In this document: in pieces, positions 32,706 to 39,854 of the stretch
How the letters are laid out: the number at the start of each line of letters is the position of its first letter
How positions within the stretch are numbered: the first letter of the stretch is position 1
DNA from: JABIBT01 sp964471565
Lineage (GTDB): Archaea > Nanobdellota > Nanobdellia > SCGC-AAA011-G17 > PNOQ01
Assembly (NCBI GenBank): GCA_964471565.1
Contig: CAYYFK010000006.1
Location: 1-39,854, forward strand
Direction: 5' to 3'
DNA length: 39,854 bases
Made by a program: the position numbers and the translations under genes
Notes under the pieces: model-generated
Seen by the model: only the letters and a program-made list of their open reading frames with translations
Told to the model about the DNA's origin: nothing
The model's database searches: none

Positions 32706-32769
32706 TAGAAACATAAGTGTGAAGGTAATGGAAAGAATCCGAAAATCCAAACCAAAACCAACACATATA
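32706..32769 (+). ncRNA. Candidate small RNA, repeat copy 2
   Basis: Second copy, 153 nt downstream. It keeps GAAACATAAGTGTGAAGG, GAAAGAATCCGAA, ATCCAAAC and ACCAACACATAT. The changes fall between these blocks. A weaker TATA-like ATAAATTTA (32673-32681) lies ~27 nt upstream. The 297-nt gap between cdc48 and dus holds nothing else that I can identify. Confidence 0.4.
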
Positions 32770-32809
32770 TTGCCTAATATAATTACTATATAAAATTAAC
32801 GTTACCACT

Positions 32810-33727
32810 CTAAATCTGTAGTATTTTCCGAATTTCTTTAATATCTTTAGACTGTGACAACTTTAGTCTTAACTCTTTTCCACCCTTTATTCCTTTAGTC
32901 ATATAAATTGCATGATACTTAATATATCTAAACTTTGGTTGATATCTTTCAGCTAATTCTAAATATTCTTTGAAGAATTTAATTTTATCTTTCTTTGTTA
33001 CTTCTTTGTAATCTCCTTTCTGAAGATAATCGTTTATTTGTTTGAAAATATATGGATTTCTAGATGCTTCTCTACCTACCATGATATAATCACATCCAGT
33101 TTCTTCAAACATTCTTTTAGCATCTTCAGGGGAATTAACATTTCCATTTCCAACAACAGGAATACTTACATTTTCCTTAACTTGCTTTATAACATTCCAA
33201 TCAGATTCATGCCCTCTATCTTGAGTCTTAGTTTTTCCATGGACTGTTATCATAAAGCAACCCTCTTCCTCAGCAATCTTTGCTATCTCAACAGCATTAA
33301 TACTTTTTTTATCCCAACCTGCCCGGATTTTAATTGAAATTGGTATTTTTGTAACTGATTTAGCTGCCTTTATTATTTCTCTAATCTTTTCAGGTCTCTT
33401 TAACAAAGCAGCACCGGAACCTTGTTTGACAATATTATCAACAGGACATCCAAAATTAAAATCTATCATATCAACTTTATTCTCAACAACTTTTATTGCT
33501 TTTTTTATTTCCTCAATATTTTGTCCCATTAGTTGGACTCCAACAGGCCTTTCCTTAAATTGAACATCAAACAATCTTAGAGTAGACTTATTTCCTCTGG
33601 CCAATGCAATTGGAGACAACATTTCAGTAAAAGTTAAACCTGCACCATATTTCTTACATAATAGTCTAAAAGAAACATCAGTTACTTCATACATTGGAGC
33701 CAAAAAGATTTTAGATTTGAATTTCAT
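32810..33727 (-). CDS. dus: tRNA-dihydrouridine synthase
   Basis: FMN-dependent TIM-barrel enzyme that reduces uridines in the tRNA D loop, 305 residues. The start KIFLAPMYEVTDVSFRLLC is typical. The catalytic Cys94 is in DFNFGCPVDNIVKQGSGAAL. ISIKIRAGWD, TVHGKTKTQ and VVGNGNV...YIMVGREASRNPYIF mark later barrel strands and the FMN phosphate site. A helical C-terminal tRNA-binding domain is present. It overlaps the methionine aminopeptidase gene by 4 nt (ATGA) and is cotranscribed with it. Confidence 0.95.
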   Translation of the reverse strand: MKFKSKIFLAPMYEVTDVSFRLLCKKYGAGLTFTEMLSPIALARGNKSTLRLFDVQFKERPVGVQLMGQNIEEIKKAIKVVENKVDMIDFNFGCPVDNIVKQGSGAALLKRPEKIREIIKAAKSVTKIPISIKIRAGWDKKSINAVEIAKIAEEEGCFMITVHGKTKTQDRGHESDWNVIKQVKENVSIPVVGNGNVNSPEDAKRMFEETGCDYIMVGREASRNPYIFKQINDYLQKGDYKEVTKKDKIKFFKEYLELAERYQPKFRYIKYHAIYMTKGIKGGKELRLKLSQSKDIKEIRKILQI

Positions 33728-34596
33728 ATTTTAGTAGTTACCTTCTCACCAACAATTAAACTATGTTCTGCCTGACTAACCATAGCGCCCTTATCTCTTT
33801 CAGGAAGAGTTCCATACTCATGTAAAATACCTTCTCTTTTCAATGCAAGTAAACCAGTTGCAATTTGCAATTTGTTGAATTTAACTAATAAACTCCTTTT
33901 TGCAAAGGGCAAGGTCTTAAATTCTTCACTTATATATTTCAAAATTTCTCTAGCACTCTGCAATCTAATATTTTTTACATGTGTCAACTGAAATATTTCA
34001 GAAGGATTACCATCTGTAACAAAACCACTCCCATTACTTGCAAAAGGTTCTACAGCTATTTTTTGATCTTTTTTTAATTTAGTTTCATCTCCATTATCAT
34101 AATTAGGTATTGTTGGTTCAGTATGAATTTGATATTTATCTAGTCCATGTCCTCCCAAATTTTTTATTGGTTTAAACCCCAAATTTGTTATCTCTTCTTG
34201 GATAGTTTTTCCAATCTCTCCGATTGTTACACCTGGTTTTGTAATTTCCAAAGCAGAATTTAGAGCATTTCTACTTGCCTTTACTAGTTTTTCATTATCT
34301 CCCAAATCTACAGTAACTGCAGTATCTCCAATTGCTCCATTAATACTAACTCCCAAATCAAGTTTAACAACATCTCCTTCTTCAAATTTAAAATCTTTAT
34401 TCAATAGGGCCGTGTAGTGTGCAGCCACGTGATTGATAGACATTTGTGTAGGAAAAGCCAATTTTCCACCAAGTTCAATTATTTTAGATTCTATTTTCTC
34501 AGTGATCTCTTTATGAGAAGCACCAACTTTAATTAATTTTTTCCCAAATTCCCTAGACTCACCAGCTATCTCTCCAGCTTTAATCCAATCTTTCAT
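33724..34596 (-). CDS. map: Methionine aminopeptidase (type II, archaeal)
   Basis: Removes the initiator Met, 290 residues. The dinuclear metal ligands are all present: D80 (VKLDLGVSINGAIGD), D91, H150 (NLGGHGLDKYQIH), E183 (IAVEPFAS) and E277 (VSQAEHSLIV). His60 is the conserved substrate-side His. The ~60-residue helical insertion before the last ligand identifies the type II form. It is divergent from the family-B polymerase, with one TTTAAA midway and leaderless spacing. Confidence 0.96.
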   Translation of the reverse strand: MKDWIKAGEIAGESREFGKKLIKVGASHKEITEKIESKIIELGGKLAFPTQMSINHVAAHYTALLNKDFKFEEGDVVKLDLGVSINGAIGDTAVTVDLGDNEKLVKASRNALNSALEITKPGVTIGEIGKTIQEEITNLGFKPIKNLGGHGLDKYQIHTEPTIPNYDNGDETKLKKDQKIAVEPFASNGSGFVTDGNPSEIFQLTHVKNIRLQSAREILKYISEEFKTLPFAKRSLLVKFNKLQIATGLLALKREGILHEYGTLPERDKGAMVSQAEHSLIVGEKVTTKI

Positions 34597-34618
34597 AGAT
34601 TATAACAACAATAAAACA

Positions 34619-34624
34619 TTTAAA
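34619..34624. promoter_or_regulatory. Bidirectional TATA core (map / family-B polymerase)
   Basis: TTTAAA with midpoint 26.5 nt from the polymerase ATG (34648) and 25.5 nt from the map ATG (34596). This is the third instance of the 52-nt divergent geometry. Confidence 0.6.
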
Positions 34625-34647
34625 AACCTAACTCAATTAAGGAAAAT

Positions 34648-36954
34648 ATGAAAGGTTTCATTATATATCCAACATATAAGATAATTAATGGCAAAGCATG
34701 TGTTTTGTTATATGGAAGGTTAGAAAACAATCAATCATTTCTAACAATAAATGAGTTTAAGCCATATTTTTTCATAGAATCATCAAAATTAAAAAAAGCT
34801 CTAAAAATTGAGAAATTTGAACACGAAGAAACTAAACTAAAAAATTTTCAAGGTAAATTGATGACCAAAATTATTCTAAATTCTCCAAAAGACCTTCCAG
34901 AATTAAGAAAAGGACTAGAAGAATCAAAAATTAAGACATATGAATCAGATATTCGGTACCAAATAAGGTTTCTAATGGACCACGATATACAAGGGGCTAT
35001 AGAAATAGAAGGAGATTATGACATGCATGAAACTTTGGATAGAGTCTATAAAAATCCAGATATAAAAACAACAGATTATTCTCCAAAAAATCTAAAGATA
35101 TTTTCATTCGACATAGAATCAGATAAAAAAGGAAAACAAATATATTGCATATCTGCATATTCTAAAAACTACAAAAAATCAATTATAGTTTCAAATAAAA
35201 AGATTCCTGGAGTAATTTCTTGTAAAACAGAAGAAGAGCTACTGGAAAGATTCCATGATGAATTATTATCTTTCGACCCAGATATAATTACTGGTTGGAA
35301 TGTTATAGATTTTGACTTAGAATTTCTTAAAAGGAAATTTAAAAAATATGATATTCCTTTTATATTAGGTAGAGATCATTCAATATCAAAGCTAAGAATA
35401 GAAGAAAACTTCTTTAGAACAAGTAAAGCAGATATAACTGGAAGAGCAGTTTTAGATGGATTAGACTTAACAAAATCCTCATTTATTAAACTTGAGAATT
35501 ATAAGCTAGATACTGCAGCCCAAGAATTGCTAGGTAAGAAAAAATTAATACAATCAACTGGAAAAGAAAAGTATGAAGAAATAGACAAACTATACAAAGA
35601 AGATCAAAAAAAACTTATTGAATATAATCTATTAGATGCAGAATTAGCATATGATGTAGTAACAAAAGCAGACTTGATAGACTTAGCGATACAAAGATCA
35701 TTATTAACTGGAATGCCCCTAGACAGAGTAAATGCCTCAATAGCTTCCTTAGATATGCTATATATCCCAAAAGCAAGAAAAAAAGGGTTAGTTTCTCCTT
35801 CAAAATTCGATGCAAATAGAGAAGCAAGGATTAAAGGAGGATACGTGATGGAATCAAAACCAGGAATATATGATAATGTAATAGTTTTAGATTTTAAATC
35901 TCTGTATCCCTCAATAATAAGAACTTTCAACATAGATCCAGCATCATTTTCAGAAAAAAAGAAACCAGGATATATAGAATCACCAAATAAAGCATACTTT
36001 GAGAATAAAGAAGGGATTTTATCAGAAATTATTAAAGAACTTTGGAAATCAAGAGATGAATCAAGGAAACAAAAAAACGAACTTGCAAGGTATGCAATTA
36101 AAATTCTTATGAATTCTTTCTTTGGAGTATTAGCCAATCCTTCGTGTAGATACTCTGATTTAAAAATAGCAAATGCAATAACTCACTTTGGTCAACAACT
36201 AATTAAACAAACGGCAGATAAAATAAAAGAATCTGGTTATGATGTAATCTATTCAGATACGGATTCGGTTTTTGTTAATATAAAAGAGGAATCAGAAGCA
36301 AAAGCAGAACAAATTGGAAGGAAGTTAGAAAAAGAGATTAATGAATTTTATAAAAAACACATAAAAAAGGACTATAAAAGAGATTCTTATCTAGAATTAG
36401 AATATGAAAAACTATATACTCGATTTCTCATGCCTAAAGTCCGTGGAAAAGAGGAAGGAGCAAAAAAGAGATACGCTGGCCTACTAAAGAAAAATGGCAA
36501 AGAAGAATTAAGCATAGTTGGCCTAGAAACTGTAAGAAGTGATTGGACAAATGCGGCTAAAAAATTCCAAGGTGAACTCTTAGATAGAATATTCCATAAA
36601 AAAGAAGTTACTGGCTTTATCAAAAAGTTTGTAGAGGATTTAAGAGAAGGAAAATATGATGAAGATTTAATTTATAGGAAAGCACTTAGGAAGGGAATTG
36701 AAGGTTACTCAGTTAATCCTCCTCATTTAAAGGCAGCCAAAAAATTAAAGAAATTAGAATCAAGCACAATAGAGTATTATATTACAACAGATGGACCAGA
36801 ACCAATACAAAACCTAAAACATAGACTTGATTATGATCATTATATTAAAAAACAAATAAGGCCCCTAGCAGAAACAATTTTAGATTTTTTTGATACTACT
36901 TTTGATGAGTTATTAGAAGGAAAAAAACAAACTAAATTATTTGATTTTAATTAA
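34648..36954 (+). CDS. pol: Family-B DNA polymerase
   Basis: A 768-residue archaeal PolB with proofreading. The exonuclease motifs are FSFDIESDK (D155, E157), WNVIDFDLEF and YNLLDAELAYDV. The polymerase motifs are VLDFKSLYPSII (~residue 414), KILMNSFFGV, and YSDTDSVFV (~537). No intein interrupts these sites, although PolB is a frequent intein host. The tail QTKLFDFN resembles a PCNA box (QxxLxxF). It coexists with PolD, as in most non-crenarchaeal archaea. A selfish nuclease gene follows 61 nt after its stop. Confidence 0.97.
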   Translation: MKGFIIYPTYKIINGKACVLLYGRLENNQSFLTINEFKPYFFIESSKLKKALKIEKFEHEETKLKNFQGKLMTKIILNSPKDLPELRKGLEESKIKTYESDIRYQIRFLMDHDIQGAIEIEGDYDMHETLDRVYKNPDIKTTDYSPKNLKIFSFDIESDKKGKQIYCISAYSKNYKKSIIVSNKKIPGVISCKTEEELLERFHDELLSFDPDIITGWNVIDFDLEFLKRKFKKYDIPFILGRDHSISKLRIEENFFRTSKADITGRAVLDGLDLTKSSFIKLENYKLDTAAQELLGKKKLIQSTGKEKYEEIDKLYKEDQKKLIEYNLLDAELAYDVVTKADLIDLAIQRSLLTGMPLDRVNASIASLDMLYIPKARKKGLVSPSKFDANREARIKGGYVMESKPGIYDNVIVLDFKSLYPSIIRTFNIDPASFSEKKKPGYIESPNKAYFENKEGILSEIIKELWKSRDESRKQKNELARYAIKILMNSFFGVLANPSCRYSDLKIANAITHFGQQLIKQTADKIKESGYDVIYSDTDSVFVNIKEESEAKAEQIGRKLEKEINEFYKKHIKKDYKRDSYLELEYEKLYTRFLMPKVRGKEEGAKKRYAGLLKKNGKEELSIVGLETVRSDWTNAAKKFQGELLDRIFHKKEVTGFIKKFVEDLREGKYDEDLIYRKALRKGIEGYSVNPPHLKAAKKLKKLESSTIEYYITTDGPEPIQNLKHRLDYDHYIKKQIRPLAETILDFFDTTFDELLEGKKQTKLFDFN

Positions 36955-36963
36955 TCTTGCCAT

Positions 36964-36993
36964 CTTGCCACGCACGCGCACAGAGTTTATAAA
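36964..36993 (+). promoter_or_regulatory. Shared upstream element plus TATA of the NUMOD3 nuclease gene
   Basis: CTTGCCACGCACGCGCACA (36964-36982) is followed by TTTATAAA (36986-36993), whose midpoint is 26.5 nt before the ATG at 37016. It matches 17/19 of the element at 19118-19136 upstream of the LAGLIDADG gene. Confidence 0.6.
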
Positions 36994-37015
36994 TTAATTT
37001 TACTAATACTAATTT

Positions 37016-37861
37016 ATGAAAAGAGTTCCTTGGAACAAAGGTAAAAGAGGTTTGCAAGTAGCTTGGAATAAAGGACTAACTAAAGAAGATTCAAGAGTTA
37101 GAAAATATGTAGAAAATTCAATAGAATCAAGAAGAGGTAGAAAATTATCTGAAGAACACAAAAGAAATATAGGAAAGGCGATTAAGGGTAGACCTGCCCC
37201 AAATAAAGGAATTCCAGCATCTGAAGAGACTAAGAAAAAATTAAGTAAACTTCTCTCTGGGACTAAAAATCCATTTTACGGCAAAACACATTCTGAAGAA
37301 ACCAAAAGAAAAGTTTCCAAATCTAGAAAGGGAAAATGTGTCGGAAAAAACCATCCTACCTGCAAATACTATTTAAATTATGACAAAGAGACCATAGTTG
37401 GCATGTATTGTAAAGGTTACTCCGCAAAAAAGATATCCAAAAAATATAAGGTATCAGATGTAACCATACTCACTTATCTAAAAAAATGGAAAATTCCACT
37501 AAGGAAATCATTTTATGGCAAGGGAATAATAATTTGTAAAGATGGGCATAAAGTTCGTAGTTATCCTGAACTATTAATTGATAATTTTTTATATTTCAAT
37601 GGGATTAAACATAAATCAAATGAAAAAGTTTTAGATACAAGATATATGTATGACTTCTACATTCCAGAATTAAATTTATATATAGAATATTGGGGGATTG
37701 AAGGGAGCCAGACCTACTGTAAAAGAAGGGATAAGAAACTAAAAATATATGAAGACAATAACCTAAATTTAGTATCGATAAGACCAACTGAAGATATCAA
37801 TAAAAAGTTAGGATTTCTAATTCCACTTTGTGCAGAAAAACAGAAAACTATTTATACCTAA
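37016..37861 (+). CDS. NUMOD3 / HTH / PD-(D/E)XK homing-type endonuclease
   Basis: A 281-residue protein. Residues 1-110 hold several NUMOD3-type DNA-binding repeats (PWNKGK, KLSEEHKRNIGKAIKGRP, ASEETKKKLSKL, THSEETKRKVSKS with FYGK). A helix-turn-helix lies at ~125-160 (MYCKGYSAKKISKKYKVSDV). The C-terminal nuclease fold has E185 (SYPELLIDNFLY), D213 (MYDFYIPELN) and E224 (YIEYWG), then KRRDKKLKIYE, as in very-short-patch/DUF559-like PD-(D/E)XK enzymes. NUMOD3 repeats are typical of homing nucleases. It is leaderless and free-standing. Its 3' end holds the promoter of the next gene. Confidence 0.82.
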   Translation: MKRVPWNKGKRGLQVAWNKGLTKEDSRVRKYVENSIESRRGRKLSEEHKRNIGKAIKGRPAPNKGIPASEETKKKLSKLLSGTKNPFYGKTHSEETKRKVSKSRKGKCVGKNHPTCKYYLNYDKETIVGMYCKGYSAKKISKKYKVSDVTILTYLKKWKIPLRKSFYGKGIIICKDGHKVRSYPELLIDNFLYFNGIKHKSNEKVLDTRYMYDFYIPELNLYIEYWGIEGSQTYCKRRDKKLKIYEDNNLNLVSIRPTEDINKKLGFLIPLCAEKQKTIYT

Positions 37862-37877
37862 ACCGACCATAATAGGA
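37862..37877 (+). promoter_or_regulatory. Imperfect copy of the HTH_10 operator
   Basis: ACCGACCATAATAGGAT resembles the perfect palindrome at 38524-38539 (ACCGATTATAATCGGT). It lies between TTTATACC (37851-37858) and the ATG at 37881, over the transcription start of the regulator gene. Confidence 0.45.
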
Positions 37878-37880
37878 TAT

Positions 37881-38522
37881 ATGTGGATTTTAAAATTAAA
37901 ACTAACTCATGATAAATTCTTCCTTGGGCAATTAGCAGTAAAACATAAAGTGGACTTAATTGGATATCCCTTATCTTACTACAAGGATAAAAATTATCTT
38001 TACTTAACCACTGCAGGGTTTATGGTGGGGGACGAAGAAAACAAAAAAGAATTCTTAAAAGATATCAAAAAAAGAAAGGAGTTAGTTAAACTTGAAAAAA
38101 ATGGAGACTTCATAATTAATGTAACAAAACAATCTTCACAAGCAGAATTGGTTTATGATCCAAAATTAATAAAGCCCTGCCCAGATTTTATTTCAAAAGA
38201 AGGATACCACATTTGGGAATTTGGTTCTTGGAATAAAGAACCTTTAATGAAAATAATAAAATTTGCAAGAAAACACCATAAAGGAGAAATTTTAAAGTTA
38301 AAACAAGAAAAATTAAAAAATATTTCATTTAGCACATTCATGCCAGACTTAAGCAAAAAACAAAAACAGGCTTTAGAACTTGCCATTAAAGAAGGTTATT
38401 ACAACTACCCTAGAAAAATAGACGTTCATGAACTAGCAAAATTAATGAAAGTTTCTTATTCCACTTACCAAGAACATTTAAGAAAAGCAGAAGGCAAAAT
38501 AATTCCGACATATTCTAAATAA
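37881..38522 (+). CDS. HTH_10 (bacterio-opsin activator-like) regulator
   Basis: A 213-residue protein. The C-terminal domain is the HTH_10 type: LSKKQKQALELAIKEGYYNY, PRKIDVHELAKLMKVSYSTY, QEHLRKAEGKI. The N-terminal part (MWILKLKLTH..., VKHKVDLIGYPLSYYKD) is likely a ligand- or signal-sensing domain. The open frame extends to an ATG at 37830 inside the nuclease gene. The ATG at 37881 is preferred because TTTATACC is exactly 26.5 nt upstream. ACCGA-TAAT-type palindromes flank the gene, suggesting autoregulation and control of the downstream secreted protein gene. Confidence 0.85.
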   Translation: MWILKLKLTHDKFFLGQLAVKHKVDLIGYPLSYYKDKNYLYLTTAGFMVGDEENKKEFLKDIKKRKELVKLEKNGDFIINVTKQSSQAELVYDPKLIKPCPDFISKEGYHIWEFGSWNKEPLMKIIKFARKHHKGEILKLKQEKLKNISFSTFMPDLSKKQKQALELAIKEGYYNYPRKIDVHELAKLMKVSYSTYQEHLRKAEGKIIPTYSK

Positions 38523-38523
38523 A

Positions 38524-38539
38524 ACCGATTATAATCGGT
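38524..38539. promoter_or_regulatory. Perfect 16-bp palindrome (candidate HTH_10 operator)
   Basis: ACCGATTATAATCGGT equals its own reverse complement. It directly precedes and touches TATAAATTTA (38540-38549), the TATA box of the next gene, so a bound protein would sit on the BRE. It starts one base after the regulator's stop codon. Confidence 0.6.
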
Positions 38540-38572
38540 ATAAATTTAATATTGGTTTAAGAGAAGTTATAA

Positions 38573-38595
38573 CCAAGTGAAAAAACACTTGGAGG
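38573..38595 (+). promoter_or_regulatory. 5' leader hairpin overlapping the Shine-Dalgarno
   Basis: CCAAGTG-AAAAAA-CACTTGG forms a 7-bp stem with a 6-nt loop. Its last GG is the first part of GGAGG (38591-38595), the ribosome-binding site 7 nt before the ATG at 38602. With the TATA at 38540-38549 the mRNA would begin just before the hairpin. Folding could hide the site. Confidence 0.45.
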
Positions 38596-38601
38596 TAAAA
38601 A

Positions 38602-38835
38602 ATGAAAAAATCTAAATTAATCATGCCTGCTTTAATGGGTCTATCTGTAGCATTACCTTTAATTTATGGATTAAACCACGAACCAATTGAAAACTATTTA
38701 GAAAATTTGGTGGAAGGGATGGAACAAAGGATAAGGTCAAATGGATATGGGAATACTGAAAATGGTAATGGGTTTTGGCTAACTCCCTACGGGGCAGTTC
38801 CCCAGAGTTGGTTTTATCAAGAAGATAACCTTTAA
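38602..38835 (+). CDS. Small secreted or membrane-tethered protein
   Basis: A 77-residue protein. MKKSKLIMPALMGLSVALPL is a signal-peptide-like start (basic n-region, ~17-residue hydrophobic core). A predicted helix follows (PIENYLENLVEGMEQRIR), then a Gly/Asn-rich segment and an aromatic tail (GFWLTPYGAVPQSWFY). No Cys or catalytic motif is present. The promoter carries a palindrome and the leader a hairpin over the Shine-Dalgarno, so expression is probably tightly controlled. The fen TATA box (TTTAAA, 38831-38836) overlaps its stop codon. Confidence 0.65.
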   Translation: MKKSKLIMPALMGLSVALPLIYGLNHEPIENYLENLVEGMEQRIRSNGYGNTENGNGFWLTPYGAVPQSWFYQEDNL

Positions 38836-38859
38836 ATAAATTCTAACTCTCTAAAAATC

Positions 38860-39854
38860 ATGGGAGTAGCGATATCCGATTTAATTCCAAAAAAAGAAAT
38901 TAAAATAGAAGAATTAAAAGGAAAAAAACTAGCAATAGATGCTTCTCCAGTTATTTATCAATTTTTAGCCAGCATAAGGCAACCAGATGGAACTCCGCTA
39001 ATGGATAACAAGGGAAATGTAACTTCTCACTTGATGGGCCTTTCAACAAGAATTCCAAAATTAATGGAACAGGGTATCAAACTAGCTTTCGTTTTTGATG
39101 GCAAGCCTCCAAAGATGAAATTTGGAGAATCCAAAATAAGAGAACAAAGAAAAAGAAAGGCAGAAAAGAAACTTGAAGAAGTAGACAAGGAAGACATAGA
39201 ATCAATTGCCAAATACAAAAAACAATCCATTAGAATTACAAAAGATATAGTAAAGGAATCTGAAGAATTCATCAAAGCCCTAGGTCTACCAATAATAAGG
39301 GCACCATCTGAAGCAGAAGCTCAGGCTGCGTTTATGGCAGAACAAGGAGATGTATATGCAACAGTATCTCAAGATCATGACTCTTTATTATACAACGCTC
39401 CAAGAATGATTAGAAATATAACAGTTTCCCCAAAAAGAAAAATAAAAGGGATGTATGTTTCAGTTTATCCAGAGATGATTGTCCTTAAAGAAGCCCTAAA
39501 GAAACTAAAAATAAATCAAGATCAATTACTAGCATTATCTATTCTTGTTGGAACAGACTATAATCCAAAAGGTGTAAAGAGAATAGGTCCTAAAACAGCC
39601 CTAAAATTAGTCCAAGAGCACAAATCATTTGAAAAAATCTTTGCCAATGTAGAAGCAGAATTTGATTGGAAAAAAGTCTATGCAACATTCAAAAGCATGC
39701 CAATCATGAAAAATTATCAATTAAAGTGGAAAGAACCAGACCTAGATAAAATTCATAAGATATTAACTAAAAGAGACTTCTCAGAAGAACGTGTAAATAA
39801 ACTACTAGATAGGTTAAAACCAAAAAAACAAAAAGAATTAAATAAATGGTTTTA
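38860..39854 (+). CDS. fen: Flap endonuclease 1 (3' stop codon cut by window end)
   Basis: Structure-specific nuclease that removes 5' flaps during Okazaki-fragment maturation. It begins MGVAISDLIPKKEIKIEELK with LAIDASPVIYQ, FVFDGKPPKMK, PSEAEAQAAFM, SQDHDSLLY and LVGTDYNPKGVKRIGPKTAL, so all metal-binding acids and the H2TH region are present. 331 residues are visible. The window ends on TA, the first two bases of the probable stop. It ends QKELNKWF, a QxxLxxWF PCNA box like that of DP2. TTTAAA at 38831-38836 lies exactly 26.5 nt upstream, so the gene is leaderless. Confidence 0.96.
   Translation, partial: MGVAISDLIPKKEIKIEELKGKKLAIDASPVIYQFLASIRQPDGTPLMDNKGNVTSHLMGLSTRIPKLMEQGIKLAFVFDGKPPKMKFGESKIREQRKRKAEKKLEEVDKEDIESIAKYKKQSIRITKDIVKESEEFIKALGLPIIRAPSEAEAQAAFMAEQGDVYATVSQDHDSLLYNAPRMIRNITVSPKRKIKGMYVSVYPEMIVLKEALKKLKINQDQLLALSILVGTDYNPKGVKRIGPKTALKLVQEHKSFEKIFANVEAEFDWKKVYATFKSMPIMKNYQLKWKEPDLDKIHKILTKRDFSEERVNKLLDRLKPKKQKELNKWF

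Noticed and set aside
34648..36954. Intein in the family-B polymerase, DP2 or Cdc6
   Set aside because: All motifs are continuous and lengths (768, 1186, 402) are normal.

Overview
The window is AT-rich DNA from an archaeon, most likely a DPANN lineage (Woesearchaeota/Pacearchaeota-like; inferred from gene content and protein style, not from a tree). The archaeal signature is clear: both PolD subunits, Orc1/Cdc6, a family-B polymerase, FEN1, archaeal membrane LonB, CDC48/VAT, RadB, a PAC2 protein, AbrB and HTH_10 type regulators, and TATA boxes. Many genes look leaderless, with the TATA centre about 26 nt before the start codon. That spacing was used to choose starts.

Layout. 1-0.3 kb: 3' end of a Thr/Asn-rich, Cys-rich secreted-type protein. 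0.3-7.5 kb (minus strand): an archaeal asparagine-synthetase-like class II synthetase relative, then an overlapping cdc6-DP1-DP2 operon. 7.5-7.95 kb: a very AT-rich gap with ORB-like sites, the best replication-origin candidate. 8-12.6 kb (plus): small membrane protein, PRC-barrel protein, LonB, ArgRS and a conserved hypothetical. 12.6-14.9 kb: an Nth-family glycosylase without the Fe-S cluster, diverging from an EamA transporter and a membrane protein with a degenerate JAMM motif. 14.9-19.7 kb: an accessory region with a hypothetical gene, two coiled-coil/winged-helix paralogues, GC-rich GACAGACA/CGACAC repeats (two inside coding sequence), small hypotheticals, an HExxxH protein, a serine recombinase and a free-standing LAGLIDADG gene. 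19.8-25.3 kb: membrane and Zn-ribbon hypotheticals, PAC2 protein, tRNA-Lys(CUU), a small regulator pair and SerRS. 25.4-34.6 kb: TopA, RadB, bacterial-type MetK, an AbrB-like regulator with CDC48, two candidate small-RNA repeats, Dus and MetAP. 34.6-39.9 kb: family-B polymerase, a NUMOD3 + PD-(D/E)XK selfish nuclease, an HTH_10 regulator with palindromic sites, a small secreted protein, and FEN1 cut one base before its stop would finish.

How the genes connect. Replication and repair genes dominate (origin, Cdc6, PolD, PolB, FEN1, TopA, RadB, Nth). DP2 and FEN1 end in matching QxxLxxWF PCNA-binding motifs, and PolB has a similar tail. A protein quality-control set (LonB, CDC48, PAC2) is also present.

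The most unusual observations are the GC-rich repeat family inside reading frames, a 19-nt element shared by two homing-nuclease promoters, three divergent gene pairs with identical 52-nt geometry around one TTTAAA, and a twin repeat that looks like a pair of small RNA genes.
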